A stretch of 46,452 nucleotides of DNA, taken from Candidatus Aegiribacteria sp. GTDB lineage: Bacteria > Fermentibacterota > Fermentibacteria > Fermentibacterales > JCC-6. The DNA lies in assembly GCA_030600545.1 (NCBI GenBank), contig JAUVLV010000015.1, positions 1 through 46,452 on the forward strand. Reading direction: 5' to 3'. Both the position numbers and the translations under genes were made by a program. Below are positions 16,910 to 28,431 of the stretch, one piece after another. Position 1 is the first letter of the stretch. Each line of letters starts with the position of its first letter. The notes under the pieces are model-generated. The model ran no database searches. It saw nothing but the letters and a program-made list of their open reading frames with translations, and was not told where the DNA came from.

Positions 16910-17667
16910 TCCATCCGACTGCCGTAATTGACTCCGATCTGCCCGGCGATGTCGAGATCGGGCCATATGCGGTTATCGGCCCGGAAGTACAACTTGGAAA
17001 AGGAGTACGAATCGGACCCCATGCCTATGTAACCGGGCCTGCACTGATAGGTGATTCTGTTTCTATCGGCCCATCAGCAGTTATAGGTACCGACCCGCAG
17101 GACTTGAAGTATAACGGTGAACGGACAGAGGTAATAATAGGTTCCGGAACAGTCATTCGCGAATTCGCCAATATCAACAGAGGAACAATTGAATCCGGCA
17201 GAACATCTGTTGGATCAGATTGTCTTATAATGGCTTATGTACATGTTGCCCATGACTGCACTATAGGTGACAGGACAATTCTTGCTAACGCGGTAAACAT
17301 GGCGGGACATGTGGAGATAGGTTGCGATGTCACCATTGGGGGTGTTGTTCCGATTCACCAGTTCGTTCGGATTGGTGATCATGTCATGATCGGTGGCGGA
17401 TACAGGGTCAGCAAAGACGTTCCTCCCTTTGTTCTCGCGGGTGGAACTCCCCTGGCAGTACTCTCGCTGAACAAGATTGGACTTCGCAGAAAAGGTTTCT
17501 CTCGTGAAAGGCTCAACAATCTTGACATCGTGTTCAGGTATCTCTTCAGAGAAAATGGTATTCTCACTTCAAAGGCCCGCGGTCTGACAGAAGACAATAG
17601 TATCTCCGATGAAGCAAAACAGCTGGCTGATTTTATTCTATCAAGCTCAAGAGGAGTCATCAGCTGA
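16906..17667 (+). CDS. lpxA: Acyl-ACP:UDP-N-acetylglucosamine O-acyltransferase LpxA
   Basis: This 253-residue enzyme makes the first acylation of lipid A. It has hexapeptide-repeat beta-helix sequence from the start (HPTAVIDSDLPGDVEIGPYAVIG), the catalytic histidine in MAYVHVAHDCTIGDRTILAN, and the family block GLRRKGFSRERLNNLDIVFRYLFR in the C-terminal helices. The length is slightly below the 255-265 typical. It overlaps lpxC-fabZ (ATGA) and probably also the following gene (CTGA). Confidence 0.96.
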   Translation: MIHPTAVIDSDLPGDVEIGPYAVIGPEVQLGKGVRIGPHAYVTGPALIGDSVSIGPSAVIGTDPQDLKYNGERTEVIIGSGTVIREFANINRGTIESGRTSVGSDCLIMAYVHVAHDCTIGDRTILANAVNMAGHVEIGCDVTIGGVVPIHQFVRIGDHVMIGGGYRVSKDVPPFVLAGGTPLAVLSLNKIGLRRKGFSRERLNNLDIVFRYLFRENGILTSKARGLTEDNSISDEAKQLADFILSSSRGVIS

Positions 17668-18170
17668 CGGTTTCATGCGTTTTTCTGTTACCGATTCTGT
17701 TTGTTATTTCCATAGTAGATCCAAGTGGTGGGGATGATGGATACACATACAGGGACAGCCTCTATAATGACAGTACTGAAGTGAGCCGTTATCAAAGTAC
17801 GGACATAACTTCAGTCGTAAGAAAAAACCCGTCAACAGCCATTCTGCGTTCCGCGGTACTACCCGGGTGGGGTCAATTCTACAACGATGAACCTTTGAAG
17901 GGCGTGCTGTTCGGTACAGTGGAACTGGGATTGCTTTCATGGCTGATTGCTGAACATATAGCCTCTGAAGACGCAAGAAACAGCAATGATGATTCCGCCT
18001 ACCAGCTGCACAGCCAGAGAAGACTTGATCTTATCTGGTACACATCCGCTGCATGGCTCTTTGGCATGCTTGATGCGTACGTTGATGCCTATCTGTATTC
18101 TTTCAGCACGGAGAACGAGGAATTCGAGAAAGAAACAGGTATCGGCGCAGCAGTCTTCATCGATTTGTGA
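17664..18170 (+). CDS. DUF5683-like membrane protein, apparent CTG start
   Basis: The function is unknown. The ORF track starts this frame at GTG 17781, but the frame stays open back to 17631 and encodes an N-terminal hydrophobic export segment (TVSCVFLLPILFVISIV) that the short version would lose. No ATG, GTG or TTG exists upstream in frame. CTG at 17664 overlaps the lpxA stop (CTGA) and lies 7 bases after GAGGAG, so it is the best candidate start and gives 168 residues. The core LRSAVLPGWGQFYNDEPLKGVLFGTVELGLLSWL is like the DUF5683 proteins of Bacteroidota, small membrane proteins beside envelope genes. A later hydrophobic stretch (LDLIWYTSAAWLFGMLDAYVDAYLY) adds a second membrane segment. 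Family call is by eye. Confidence 0.7.
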   Translation: MTVSCVFLLPILFVISIVDPSGGDDGYTYRDSLYNDSTEVSRYQSTDITSVVRKNPSTAILRSAVLPGWGQFYNDEPLKGVLFGTVELGLLSWLIAEHIASEDARNSNDDSAYQLHSQRRLDLIWYTSAAWLFGMLDAYVDAYLYSFSTENEEFEKETGIGAAVFIDL

Positions 18171-18183
18171 AAGGGAATAAGGA

Positions 18184-18783
18184 ATGCTTCTGAGTGTATT
18201 ACTGATGATGGCAGGTGAAGAAGAGAATCCTGACATCGAGCTGCTCAGGAAAGCTAAGAATGGAGACCGCGATGCTTTTGGAGAATTGTTCAGGAAATAC
18301 GAGAAGCGGGTATTCAGAGTGGCCAGGCGGATGTGCGGAAGCGATGATGAAGCCTGGGATATCACTCAGGACGCATTTATCAGAGCTATGCAGGCAATGG
18401 ATAGATTCGATACGAAGTACCGCTTCTTCACCTGGATATACAGGATTACAACTAACCTCGCGATCAACTACTCAAAAAAGAAGATGAGAAGGCGGGAAGT
18501 GCATTTCGAAGAAGCTTACAGTGCTGAGGGACAGCAGGTGATCGAAGATAACCTGGCTGACAGAGCCGCAGGTGAACAGCTGGCAAGGTCTGTAACAAAG
18601 GCTGTAGAAAAGCTTACTCCCGCACTGAAGGTTGTCTTTGTATTAAGGGTCGATCAGCAGCTGAGTTACCAGGAGATAGCCGAGAGCCTTGATATTGCCA
18701 TAGGAACCGTAATGTCCAGACTCAACCGGGCAAGGGATAAGATAAGGGAAGAACTGGGTTTGATGCTTGGAGAATGGGAATGA
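18184..18783 (+). CDS. rpoE: ECF (RpoE-type) RNA polymerase sigma factor
   Basis: This 199-residue extracytoplasmic-function sigma factor has region 2 (DAFGELFRKYEKRVFRVARRM, then DEAWDITQDAFIRAMQAMDRFD and FFTWIYRITTNLAINYSKKK) and region 4 (LTPALKVVFVLRVDQQLSYQEIAESLDIAIGTVMSRLNRARDKI, a helix-turn-helix for the -35 element). It overlaps the zinc-finger protein gene by 10 bases, so that protein is very probably its anti-sigma factor. Placement just after bamA/lpx genes and before an exported barrel-like protein suggests an envelope-stress regulon, by analogy with sigma E. I did not find a convincing autoregulated promoter. Confidence 0.93.
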   Translation: MLLSVLLMMAGEEENPDIELLRKAKNGDRDAFGELFRKYEKRVFRVARRMCGSDDEAWDITQDAFIRAMQAMDRFDTKYRFFTWIYRITTNLAINYSKKKMRRREVHFEEAYSAEGQQVIEDNLADRAAGEQLARSVTKAVEKLTPALKVVFVLRVDQQLSYQEIAESLDIAIGTVMSRLNRARDKIREELGLMLGEWE

Positions 18784-19943
18784 ACTGTCCTGATTTTGAA
18801 ACTCTGATGGCGATGCTCGATGGCGAACTTCGGGAAGAACAGCTGAAGGCGGTATCTGAACATGTGATGTCCTGCGGTAAGTGCAGGAAAATTATCGATT
18901 CCCAGAGAAAGCTGGAAGCATCATGGAGAGACAGTTTCGTGGAACCGGATAATAAAGAATTCCGCAGTCTGGAACGGAGTGTTTTTAACAGAATAAACCG
19001 CCGCTGGCGGTGGAAAGCTCTTGTTCCCGCTGCTGCCGGGATCATCGCCGTACTCCTTGGAGTCAAACTCATACTGAATAATCAGCCGTCCCTTGACAGA
19101 GTTACCGATTTATCAAGAACCGAACATCTTGAGTATGTAACTGATGCCGAGAAGTCCGGGGAAGAACAGATCGAATTCTTACCTTCAGGCGTTGGTGATA
19201 TTGAGAATGAAACTGCTGAATCCACACCGGATTTTGATTCTTCTGAAAGTTGGCTTTCATCTGAAGATGCTGTATTGCAGACTTTCAGCGATACAGGTTA
19301 TGGCTATGATGGTGTTGTGGAAGGGGAATTGGCTCAAACACAAGTAGTGGTGGTTGGAGGATGTGCCGAAGAATCTCTGAGAGGCTCAGTCGGCTTTGTC
19401 CAGGAAACCGACAGAGAGATCATTACAGGCGGCGCAGTTGCAGGAAGCGGTGGCGGTGGTAATTTTTACAACGCAACGGAGGAATTAGAAGAGTCTGAAA
19501 CCACTGATGAGATCATTTTCATGGGAGCAGAGGAAATTCCCGTCTGCGAGGAACCGGTTGAAATAAACAGAGACATTACCCTTTCATTGGATGCCGATAC
19601 TACAGGGCTTGAGACTGCAACAACTGTCACATCAACGGTATCAGCTCCTGAGGCAATGGAAGACAACATGGTATCTGACCGATCTACTGAGTCTTACACC
19701 AGGTTTCATGAGTTCTCGTACGGTAATCTCGAGGTGGCTGATGGAGAGGTTTACGTTAAACTTGCATTTGACGTAAACGGTATTCCTGACAGCAGCACTG
19801 CATTTCTTCTCGATTCACTTTTTGCCGACTGGAATGAGTATATTCCATTTTATTGCAAAGATACGCTCCTGATTGTTCCCCTTGCGGATGTTCAGGATTT
19901 GTTAATGGATGGGAATATTGAACCAGCCGAAACTATTGAGTAG
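18774..19943 (+). CDS. Zinc-finger (zf-HC2) anti-sigma factor with long extracytoplasmic domain
   Basis: This is a 389-residue single-pass membrane protein. The cytoplasmic N-terminus carries a putative zinc-binding anti-sigma domain (CPDFETLMAMLDGE then HVMSCGKC, the HxxxCxxC signature of ZAS proteins) that should hold the overlapping ECF sigma factor. One helix follows near residues 82-103 (WKALVPAAAGIIAVLLGVKLIL). The outer part is long, acidic and low-complexity (about 105-310, with a Gly-rich GSGGGGN turn), ending in a compact domain (about 315-380, YGNLEVADGEVYVKLAFDVNGIPDS) that resembles a TonB/energy-transducer C-terminal fold. That last point is a weak inference; a signal sensor or partner-binding role is possible. 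Confidence 0.8.
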   Translation: MGMNCPDFETLMAMLDGELREEQLKAVSEHVMSCGKCRKIIDSQRKLEASWRDSFVEPDNKEFRSLERSVFNRINRRWRWKALVPAAAGIIAVLLGVKLILNNQPSLDRVTDLSRTEHLEYVTDAEKSGEEQIEFLPSGVGDIENETAESTPDFDSSESWLSSEDAVLQTFSDTGYGYDGVVEGELAQTQVVVVGGCAEESLRGSVGFVQETDREIITGGAVAGSGGGGNFYNATEELEESETTDEIIFMGAEEIPVCEEPVEINRDITLSLDADTTGLETATTVTSTVSAPEAMEDNMVSDRSTESYTRFHEFSYGNLEVADGEVYVKLAFDVNGIPDSSTAFLLDSLFADWNEYIPFYCKDTLLIVPLADVQDLLMDGNIEPAETIE

Positions 19944-19954
19944 GGAGAAACAGT

Positions 19955-21265
19955 ATGCGATTAATCAGATCAGCCATATTTACACTAGTGATTACCGGAG
20001 TTCTTTCGGCCTCTCTGCCCAGGCTTGCAGTCGTATCCATAGACTTTGATGAATTCGCGCCTGACAGTGTTATTCTAGGCGAGGTTTTTGACGAACTTGC
20101 AGAAAGCGGAAGGTTTCAACTCGTTGAACTTGGAGAAGAAGCTTTCATGAATACTACCCCTGATTCTTTAATAAATTACATCAGGACACTTGCGGCGAAT
20201 CAGGGAATTGATGTTTTCCTTGCATTAGAAATACTCTATCCGGAAGAAAGTGATCGGACGGTCTTCCGGAACGATTCGCTGATGACCTTCAGAACCATTT
20301 CCGTCGATGTACTCGGCAGATTCTATTCATCCACGGGAACACTCATCGGAACGATAAGAAATACGGTCACAAGAGAGGAAGTCCTGCCGTATTCTCCGGA
20401 CAGACACAGACTCGCAGTTCTGTCAGCCAGGGAACTGGCTTCAAGAGCAATACTGGAACTGTTTCCGATAGAAGTTACCTTTATCGCTTCGGACAGCGAA
20501 GTGTTTACAGTTCCCCTGGGAAGTGATCAGGGAATCGGTAATGGAACCATTATGGCTGTCGTCGCTTCATCTTCAGGAATACCTGATGATATTGCTGACT
20601 ACCAGCAACTCAGAAGCAGAGGTCTTCTTCAGATAATGGAGGCGGGGAACACTCAATCAACAGCGAGGCTATTGTCCGGCCATTTGACAGATGGAGGAAC
20701 CGTAATCGCAGTAGAGCAGTCGGCTCCTGCTATTCTTTTTCTTGAGTACAATGGCTGCATGATATCATATGAACCGGGTGCAGGTCTTGATAATGACGAT
20801 ACTAAGTTGAGCAATAATATCAGGCTCGGCGCGGAAATGGCAAAATGGGGATTATCTTTAGGAGGTGGAGTATCCGCTGGAGGACTGGAACACTCTTCCA
20901 TCATCGGAATCGATCTTCAGGCGGGCAGGAGAATTCCGATCAACAGTCCATCTCTTGGACTGAGACTGTCTGCAGGCGGTGCGCTGGCCTTCCATATGCA
21001 GGATGTAAGATCTGAACTGTTGTCATCCAGCGCGACAGCTATTTCTGTTTCGGCTATAGCCGACGCCACAATGGAATACCTTTTTTCAGGACATCTGGGA
21101 TTTCAGTTTGGAGTAACGGGTATTCTGGGCACATCTGCCAGCAGCTGGACAGTGCAGGAGTATACTGGTCAAGTCAGGGATGCCGAGCCGGATGAACTTT
21201 ATTACACTGAATTGAAGCATGGCCCGATTGGTGTTCATGCGGGATTGATGTACTTTATTTTTTAG
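19955..21265 (+). CDS. Exported protein with probable C-terminal outer-membrane barrel
   Basis: I do not recognise this 436-residue protein with confidence. It has a signal peptide (MRLIRSAIFTLVITGVLSAS). The N-terminal part (LPRLAVVSIDFDEFAPDSVILGEVFDELAESGRFQLVE) reads like the TolB/CsgG-type domain seen in lipoprotein and secretin partners. A middle segment (VFTVPLGSDQGIGNGTIMAVV) resembles a small beta domain. The last 170 residues have alternating hydrophobic strands and end in MYFIF, with the terminal aromatic residue typical of BamA substrates. It follows the anti-sigma gene by 11 bases with its own GGGAGA site, so it is probably in the same transcript. Its 3' end overlaps the convergent membrane-protein gene by 11 bases. 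Confidence 0.6.
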   Translation: MRLIRSAIFTLVITGVLSASLPRLAVVSIDFDEFAPDSVILGEVFDELAESGRFQLVELGEEAFMNTTPDSLINYIRTLAANQGIDVFLALEILYPEESDRTVFRNDSLMTFRTISVDVLGRFYSSTGTLIGTIRNTVTREEVLPYSPDRHRLAVLSARELASRAILELFPIEVTFIASDSEVFTVPLGSDQGIGNGTIMAVVASSSGIPDDIADYQQLRSRGLLQIMEAGNTQSTARLLSGHLTDGGTVIAVEQSAPAILFLEYNGCMISYEPGAGLDNDDTKLSNNIRLGAEMAKWGLSLGGGVSAGGLEHSSIIGIDLQAGRRIPINSPSLGLRLSAGGALAFHMQDVRSELLSSSATAISVSAIADATMEYLFSGHLGFQFGVTGILGTSASSWTVQEYTGQVRDAEPDELYYTELKHGPIGVHAGLMYFIF

Positions 21266-21962
21266 TCAGACTGCTCTTCCATGGTTTCTGAGCCATTCCA
21301 CGTTCCCAGATTATTTCCAGTGATGACCATGTTGCTATCGCGAATATTACGCCTCCGATAATTCCCGAGAATATAGTTCCGTGTACAATTCCAAGTGCAA
21401 GCGAACAGCCTGCAATCGCAGCTGTAAACAGTATCAGGATAGTTGCCGCAAGGGATGATGGCCCCCATTTGGATATCACTCTAACTCTGGCAAGCTGAAT
21501 TCCCCAGACTACGAGAGGATAACCTGTCGCGCCGAAGACAGCCGCAGGGATATCCCTGAGAAACAGCATCCCGATAGTCCATAAAATGGCCATGGGAAGA
21601 AAAACAAGGACTGCTTTTCTGCTGAGAGGGGAAATCCAGTTCATCTGCTGCGGTATATCGCATAATGCAGTCCATATCAGCAGACCGGCAGTAAAACCAA
21701 GAACAAGGGAGGCTTCGCCATTACCGATAAAACAGCTGAAAACCGTTCCGGTAAGACCAAGGATAAAAAGGACCAGGACGAATACCTTCGGGCCAATCTG
21801 ACCATTTTCGTTGATTTTAACAAAGAGCTTTGCCCCGAGAAGCTGAAGGAAAATGAAAAGGAGAAAGGAAGCAATAGCGAAGAATCCCGTTACGGCATAA
21901 TCCCTTAAAGTAAGGTCAGCAGCAAGAGAGAGATTCGCGGTCAGTAGATTTAGAATACTCAT
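21255..21962 (-). CDS. Seven-helix integral membrane protein, function unknown
   Basis: No family is recognised. I place the start at ATG 21962 (MSILNLLTANL) because GGAGGAAGGA lies just upstream; the track start at 22001 adds 13 unlikely residues. The 235-residue product has about seven hydrophobic helices (for example YAVTGFFAIASFLLFIFLQLLG and GIIGGVIFAIATWSSLEIIW), a conserved-looking CDIPQQMNW loop and a basic C-terminal tail (KPWKSSLTKK), which suggests a cytoplasmic C-terminus. It is transcribed away from the M1-like lipoprotein gene and converges on the exported barrel gene. Confidence 0.6.
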   Translation of the reverse strand: MSILNLLTANLSLAADLTLRDYAVTGFFAIASFLLFIFLQLLGAKLFVKINENGQIGPKVFVLVLFILGLTGTVFSCFIGNGEASLVLGFTAGLLIWTALCDIPQQMNWISPLSRKAVLVFLPMAILWTIGMLFLRDIPAAVFGATGYPLVVWGIQLARVRVISKWGPSSLAATILILFTAAIAGCSLALGIVHGTIFSGIIGGVIFAIATWSSLEIIWERGMAQKPWKSSLTKK

Positions 21963-21979
21963 ATTTTTCCTTCCTCCAA

Positions 21980-21989
21980 GCAAATTTGC
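21980..21989. promoter_or_regulatory. Palindrome GCAAATTTGC upstream of the membrane-protein gene
   Basis: This perfect 10-bp palindrome sits just upstream of the ribosome site of the minus-strand membrane-protein gene and next to an A+T-rich TATATTAT stretch. It could be an operator. No regulator is assigned. Confidence 0.25.
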
Positions 21990-22012
21990 ATAATATAGCA
22001 ATCATCGTCAAC

Positions 22013-22044
22013 GACCATGTTTGCACAAGATGGTCCATATGGTC
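22013..22044. promoter_or_regulatory. Repeated GACCAT/ATGGTC boxes in the divergent spacer
   Basis: GACCAT (22013-22018) is followed by two ATGGTC copies (22030-22035 and 22039-22044), giving an inverted pair and a 9-base direct repeat in the spacer between two divergent genes. This pattern is compatible with a binding site for a dimeric regulator. Confidence 0.25.
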
Positions 22045-22074
22045 ATATATTCAGGTGTACCGATAATGTTTCAT

Positions 22075-22080
22075 TATAAT
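22075..22080 (+). promoter_or_regulatory. Candidate -10 box for the M1-like lipoprotein gene
   Basis: A perfect TATAAT lies about 39 bases before the ATG at 22119. No good -35 box is seen at the right distance, so an activator may be needed or the match may be chance in A+T-rich DNA. Confidence 0.3.
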
Positions 22081-22118
22081 TATCATAGTAAGCCGATGGT
22101 TAATAAGGGAAGGTGTAG

Positions 22119-24263
22119 ATGAATTCAGTACGGTTGCTCATATCTTTTTCCGTTGCTGCACTTTTTATCTCATGCGGAGGGGGCAGTGAAGCTGCGGTTG
22201 AACTGCACGATGAAACCGTTTCCATTGCTGCCGGCAAGGGTGTGTTCATTAAAATGACTCTTGCATCGGAGGAACTTGAAAGTTCTCTGCTATACAGGGA
22301 TGAAATACCCGTTGAATTGAGAGTGTCATCGGATAACTGCGTTTCAACCATTACAGCAATGCTCGTACCGGGTTGCGGTTCAAAGCCCTTGGACAGAATT
22401 GAATACCTGTCCGGCAGTGATGTTCGGAACCTTGATACCAGCTATGTAAGAACAACCGGTGAAATCCCTGGATTTACGGTTGTGATGTATGTGAAAGGTG
22501 ATTCCAGTGTAGTGGAAAGGGTATGGAACAGGGGCAGCGGCGAACTTGCAGTTCTTCAGGTAAAATCCGGAAATACTTCGTTTAACATTCTTCTGACATC
22601 CACCAGTGGGCTATTGAGCACTGCAGAGGTCGTCGAACCAGCTGGGGGCATGTCCCGTTCGGTATACCTTTCCGACCGCTATAGGAACGAGATTGTAGAA
22701 GAAGTCAATGCGGATGTTGCTGTGCCTCCCGAAATCACACACAGAATAATTCTATCTGTTGACCCGATGGAAAGGAAAATGACCGTATTGGATTCGCTGA
22801 CAATCGATTTCCGGACAACCCAATCCGACAGTCAGTTGATGATGTATCTTCCATACTGTGATGACGGAACCTGTTTTGAGGCACTGACCGGGACTGTTTC
22901 GAGCTGGGACGATTCCGTACTATGCACTGCTGATTCCACAAGATTATTCTCAGGTTTGTATTCCGGAAACTGGAGCGGATTCATTTCATCTTCCACCGGC
23001 AGGATTATGGTAAACGGGCTCCATATAAATCCATTTACATCATTTCAGAGCGGTATGTGGTTCTATCCGGGCTGCAGTGATCCATCGGTTTACACACTCG
23101 ATATTTCAGTACCAGACAACGGTTACGAGGTTTATGTACCTCTTCAGGAAATCTCAAGAAATGTGCACGATTCACTCCTTACCATTTCCTATATATCCCC
23201 GATAGGGGGGATCAAGGGCCCCCTTGCCTGGGCGACCGGCGGTTTTACTGCTAATAGTATAGCAGGGGGTAGAAGCAGTTTTATCTGCCTTGAATCGGAT
23301 TCCACAGCACTGGGGATGATCGATCTCGCGGATGATATTACAGAAGTTCTATGGCGCAACATGGGTTACGATGGAGCCAGGCTTGACATTGTTGTTGTAA
23401 AAAGCCTGGATGTACCAGTATTTATTACTGGTCCCGGATGCGTGTTTCTTTCAAGGGATATGCTTGCCTCCGTCAGGGGATATGAAACGTGGTCCGATTC
23501 TCTTGTCCATGGAACAGCTGTTCCCGCAACTTCAATAGTATTTGAAACAGCAAAGGCTTACCTGGCTGGAAGTACATACCTTTCTGCGAGTCTCAGGGAT
23601 ATGCTTGCGGCATGGTCAGTCTACAGATTTGCACTTTCAGCGGATGAATTGGTTTCAACACAGCTGCTCGAAGCTTTCAGAAAATATTACCTGTACACTT
23701 CTGAGGTTACCGGAGGAATCGAATTCGCTATAGCGGATCCACAATTGAGCGATTCTCCACTTCATGATCCTGTAATATTCGGAAAGGCTCCGGTTGTCAT
23801 AGAGTTTCTCATCCATGAGATCCCGGCATTTGAAAGAGCTATTCCCAGGGCACTTGGTAATCTGCGTCATTCCGGTGATTCCTTCAGCAGACTGTTTTCA
23901 GCAATGGGAATTCCGGAAAGCAGCGGATACGGGGAGATGTTCTTTCAGTGGCTTTACAGTCCAGGTGTGCCGCAGCTGGAAATTTTCTGGATGGATTCCT
24001 CCGGCACTCTCAAACTCTGGGTAGAGCAGTTACAACCCGGACAGGATTTCCCTCTTGGTTCCATACTTGATGAAGTTCATGTATCATTCAACGAAAGCTA
24101 TCCCATTGAGCTGGAACTGTCACACGGTTCTACAGAAGGATTATACGTGGGCGATCAATCCATTACAGTAGATAGAATTATTGCGATCGATATCGATCCC
24201 GATGGTTTACTTCCAGCTGACATAGTTTACAGACATATCAATCACGAACCGAATGACATATAA
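22119..24263 (+). CDS. Lipoprotein resembling an M1 metallopeptidase with the zinc site lost
   Basis: This is a 714-residue putative lipoprotein with a type II signal peptide (RLLISFSVAALFISC, lipid cysteine C19). The layout follows M1 aminopeptidases: an N-terminal beta domain (DPMERKMTVLDSLTIDF), a catalytic-like domain, and a C-terminal part (GYGEMFFQWLYSPGVPQLEIFW) much like the FFDQWL-type ending of M1 proteins. At the place of the HEXXH-18-E zinc motif the sequence reads FETAK (475-479), and 18 residues later A498 stands where the third ligand, a glutamate, is expected. So the fold is probably kept while peptidase activity is lost; it may bind peptides or act as scaffold. Family assignment is by eye and moderate. 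It is probably anchored to a membrane facing the periplasm. It lies 39 bases before the GH57 gene. Confidence 0.6.
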   Translation: MNSVRLLISFSVAALFISCGGGSEAAVELHDETVSIAAGKGVFIKMTLASEELESSLLYRDEIPVELRVSSDNCVSTITAMLVPGCGSKPLDRIEYLSGSDVRNLDTSYVRTTGEIPGFTVVMYVKGDSSVVERVWNRGSGELAVLQVKSGNTSFNILLTSTSGLLSTAEVVEPAGGMSRSVYLSDRYRNEIVEEVNADVAVPPEITHRIILSVDPMERKMTVLDSLTIDFRTTQSDSQLMMYLPYCDDGTCFEALTGTVSSWDDSVLCTADSTRLFSGLYSGNWSGFISSSTGRIMVNGLHINPFTSFQSGMWFYPGCSDPSVYTLDISVPDNGYEVYVPLQEISRNVHDSLLTISYISPIGGIKGPLAWATGGFTANSIAGGRSSFICLESDSTALGMIDLADDITEVLWRNMGYDGARLDIVVVKSLDVPVFITGPGCVFLSRDMLASVRGYETWSDSLVHGTAVPATSIVFETAKAYLAGSTYLSASLRDMLAAWSVYRFALSADELVSTQLLEAFRKYYLYTSEVTGGIEFAIADPQLSDSPLHDPVIFGKAPVVIEFLIHEIPAFERAIPRALGNLRHSGDSFSRLFSAMGIPESSGYGEMFFQWLYSPGVPQLEIFWMDSSGTLKLWVEQLQPGQDFPLGSILDEVHVSFNESYPIELELSHGSTEGLYVGDQSITVDRIIAIDIDPDGLLPADIVYRHINHEPNDI

Positions 24264-24302
24264 CCCGGTTGCTCATCCTGTAGATTCCGGAGAATAGCTT
24301 AA

Positions 24303-28429
<4,127 letters not shown>

Positions 28430-28431
28430 TT

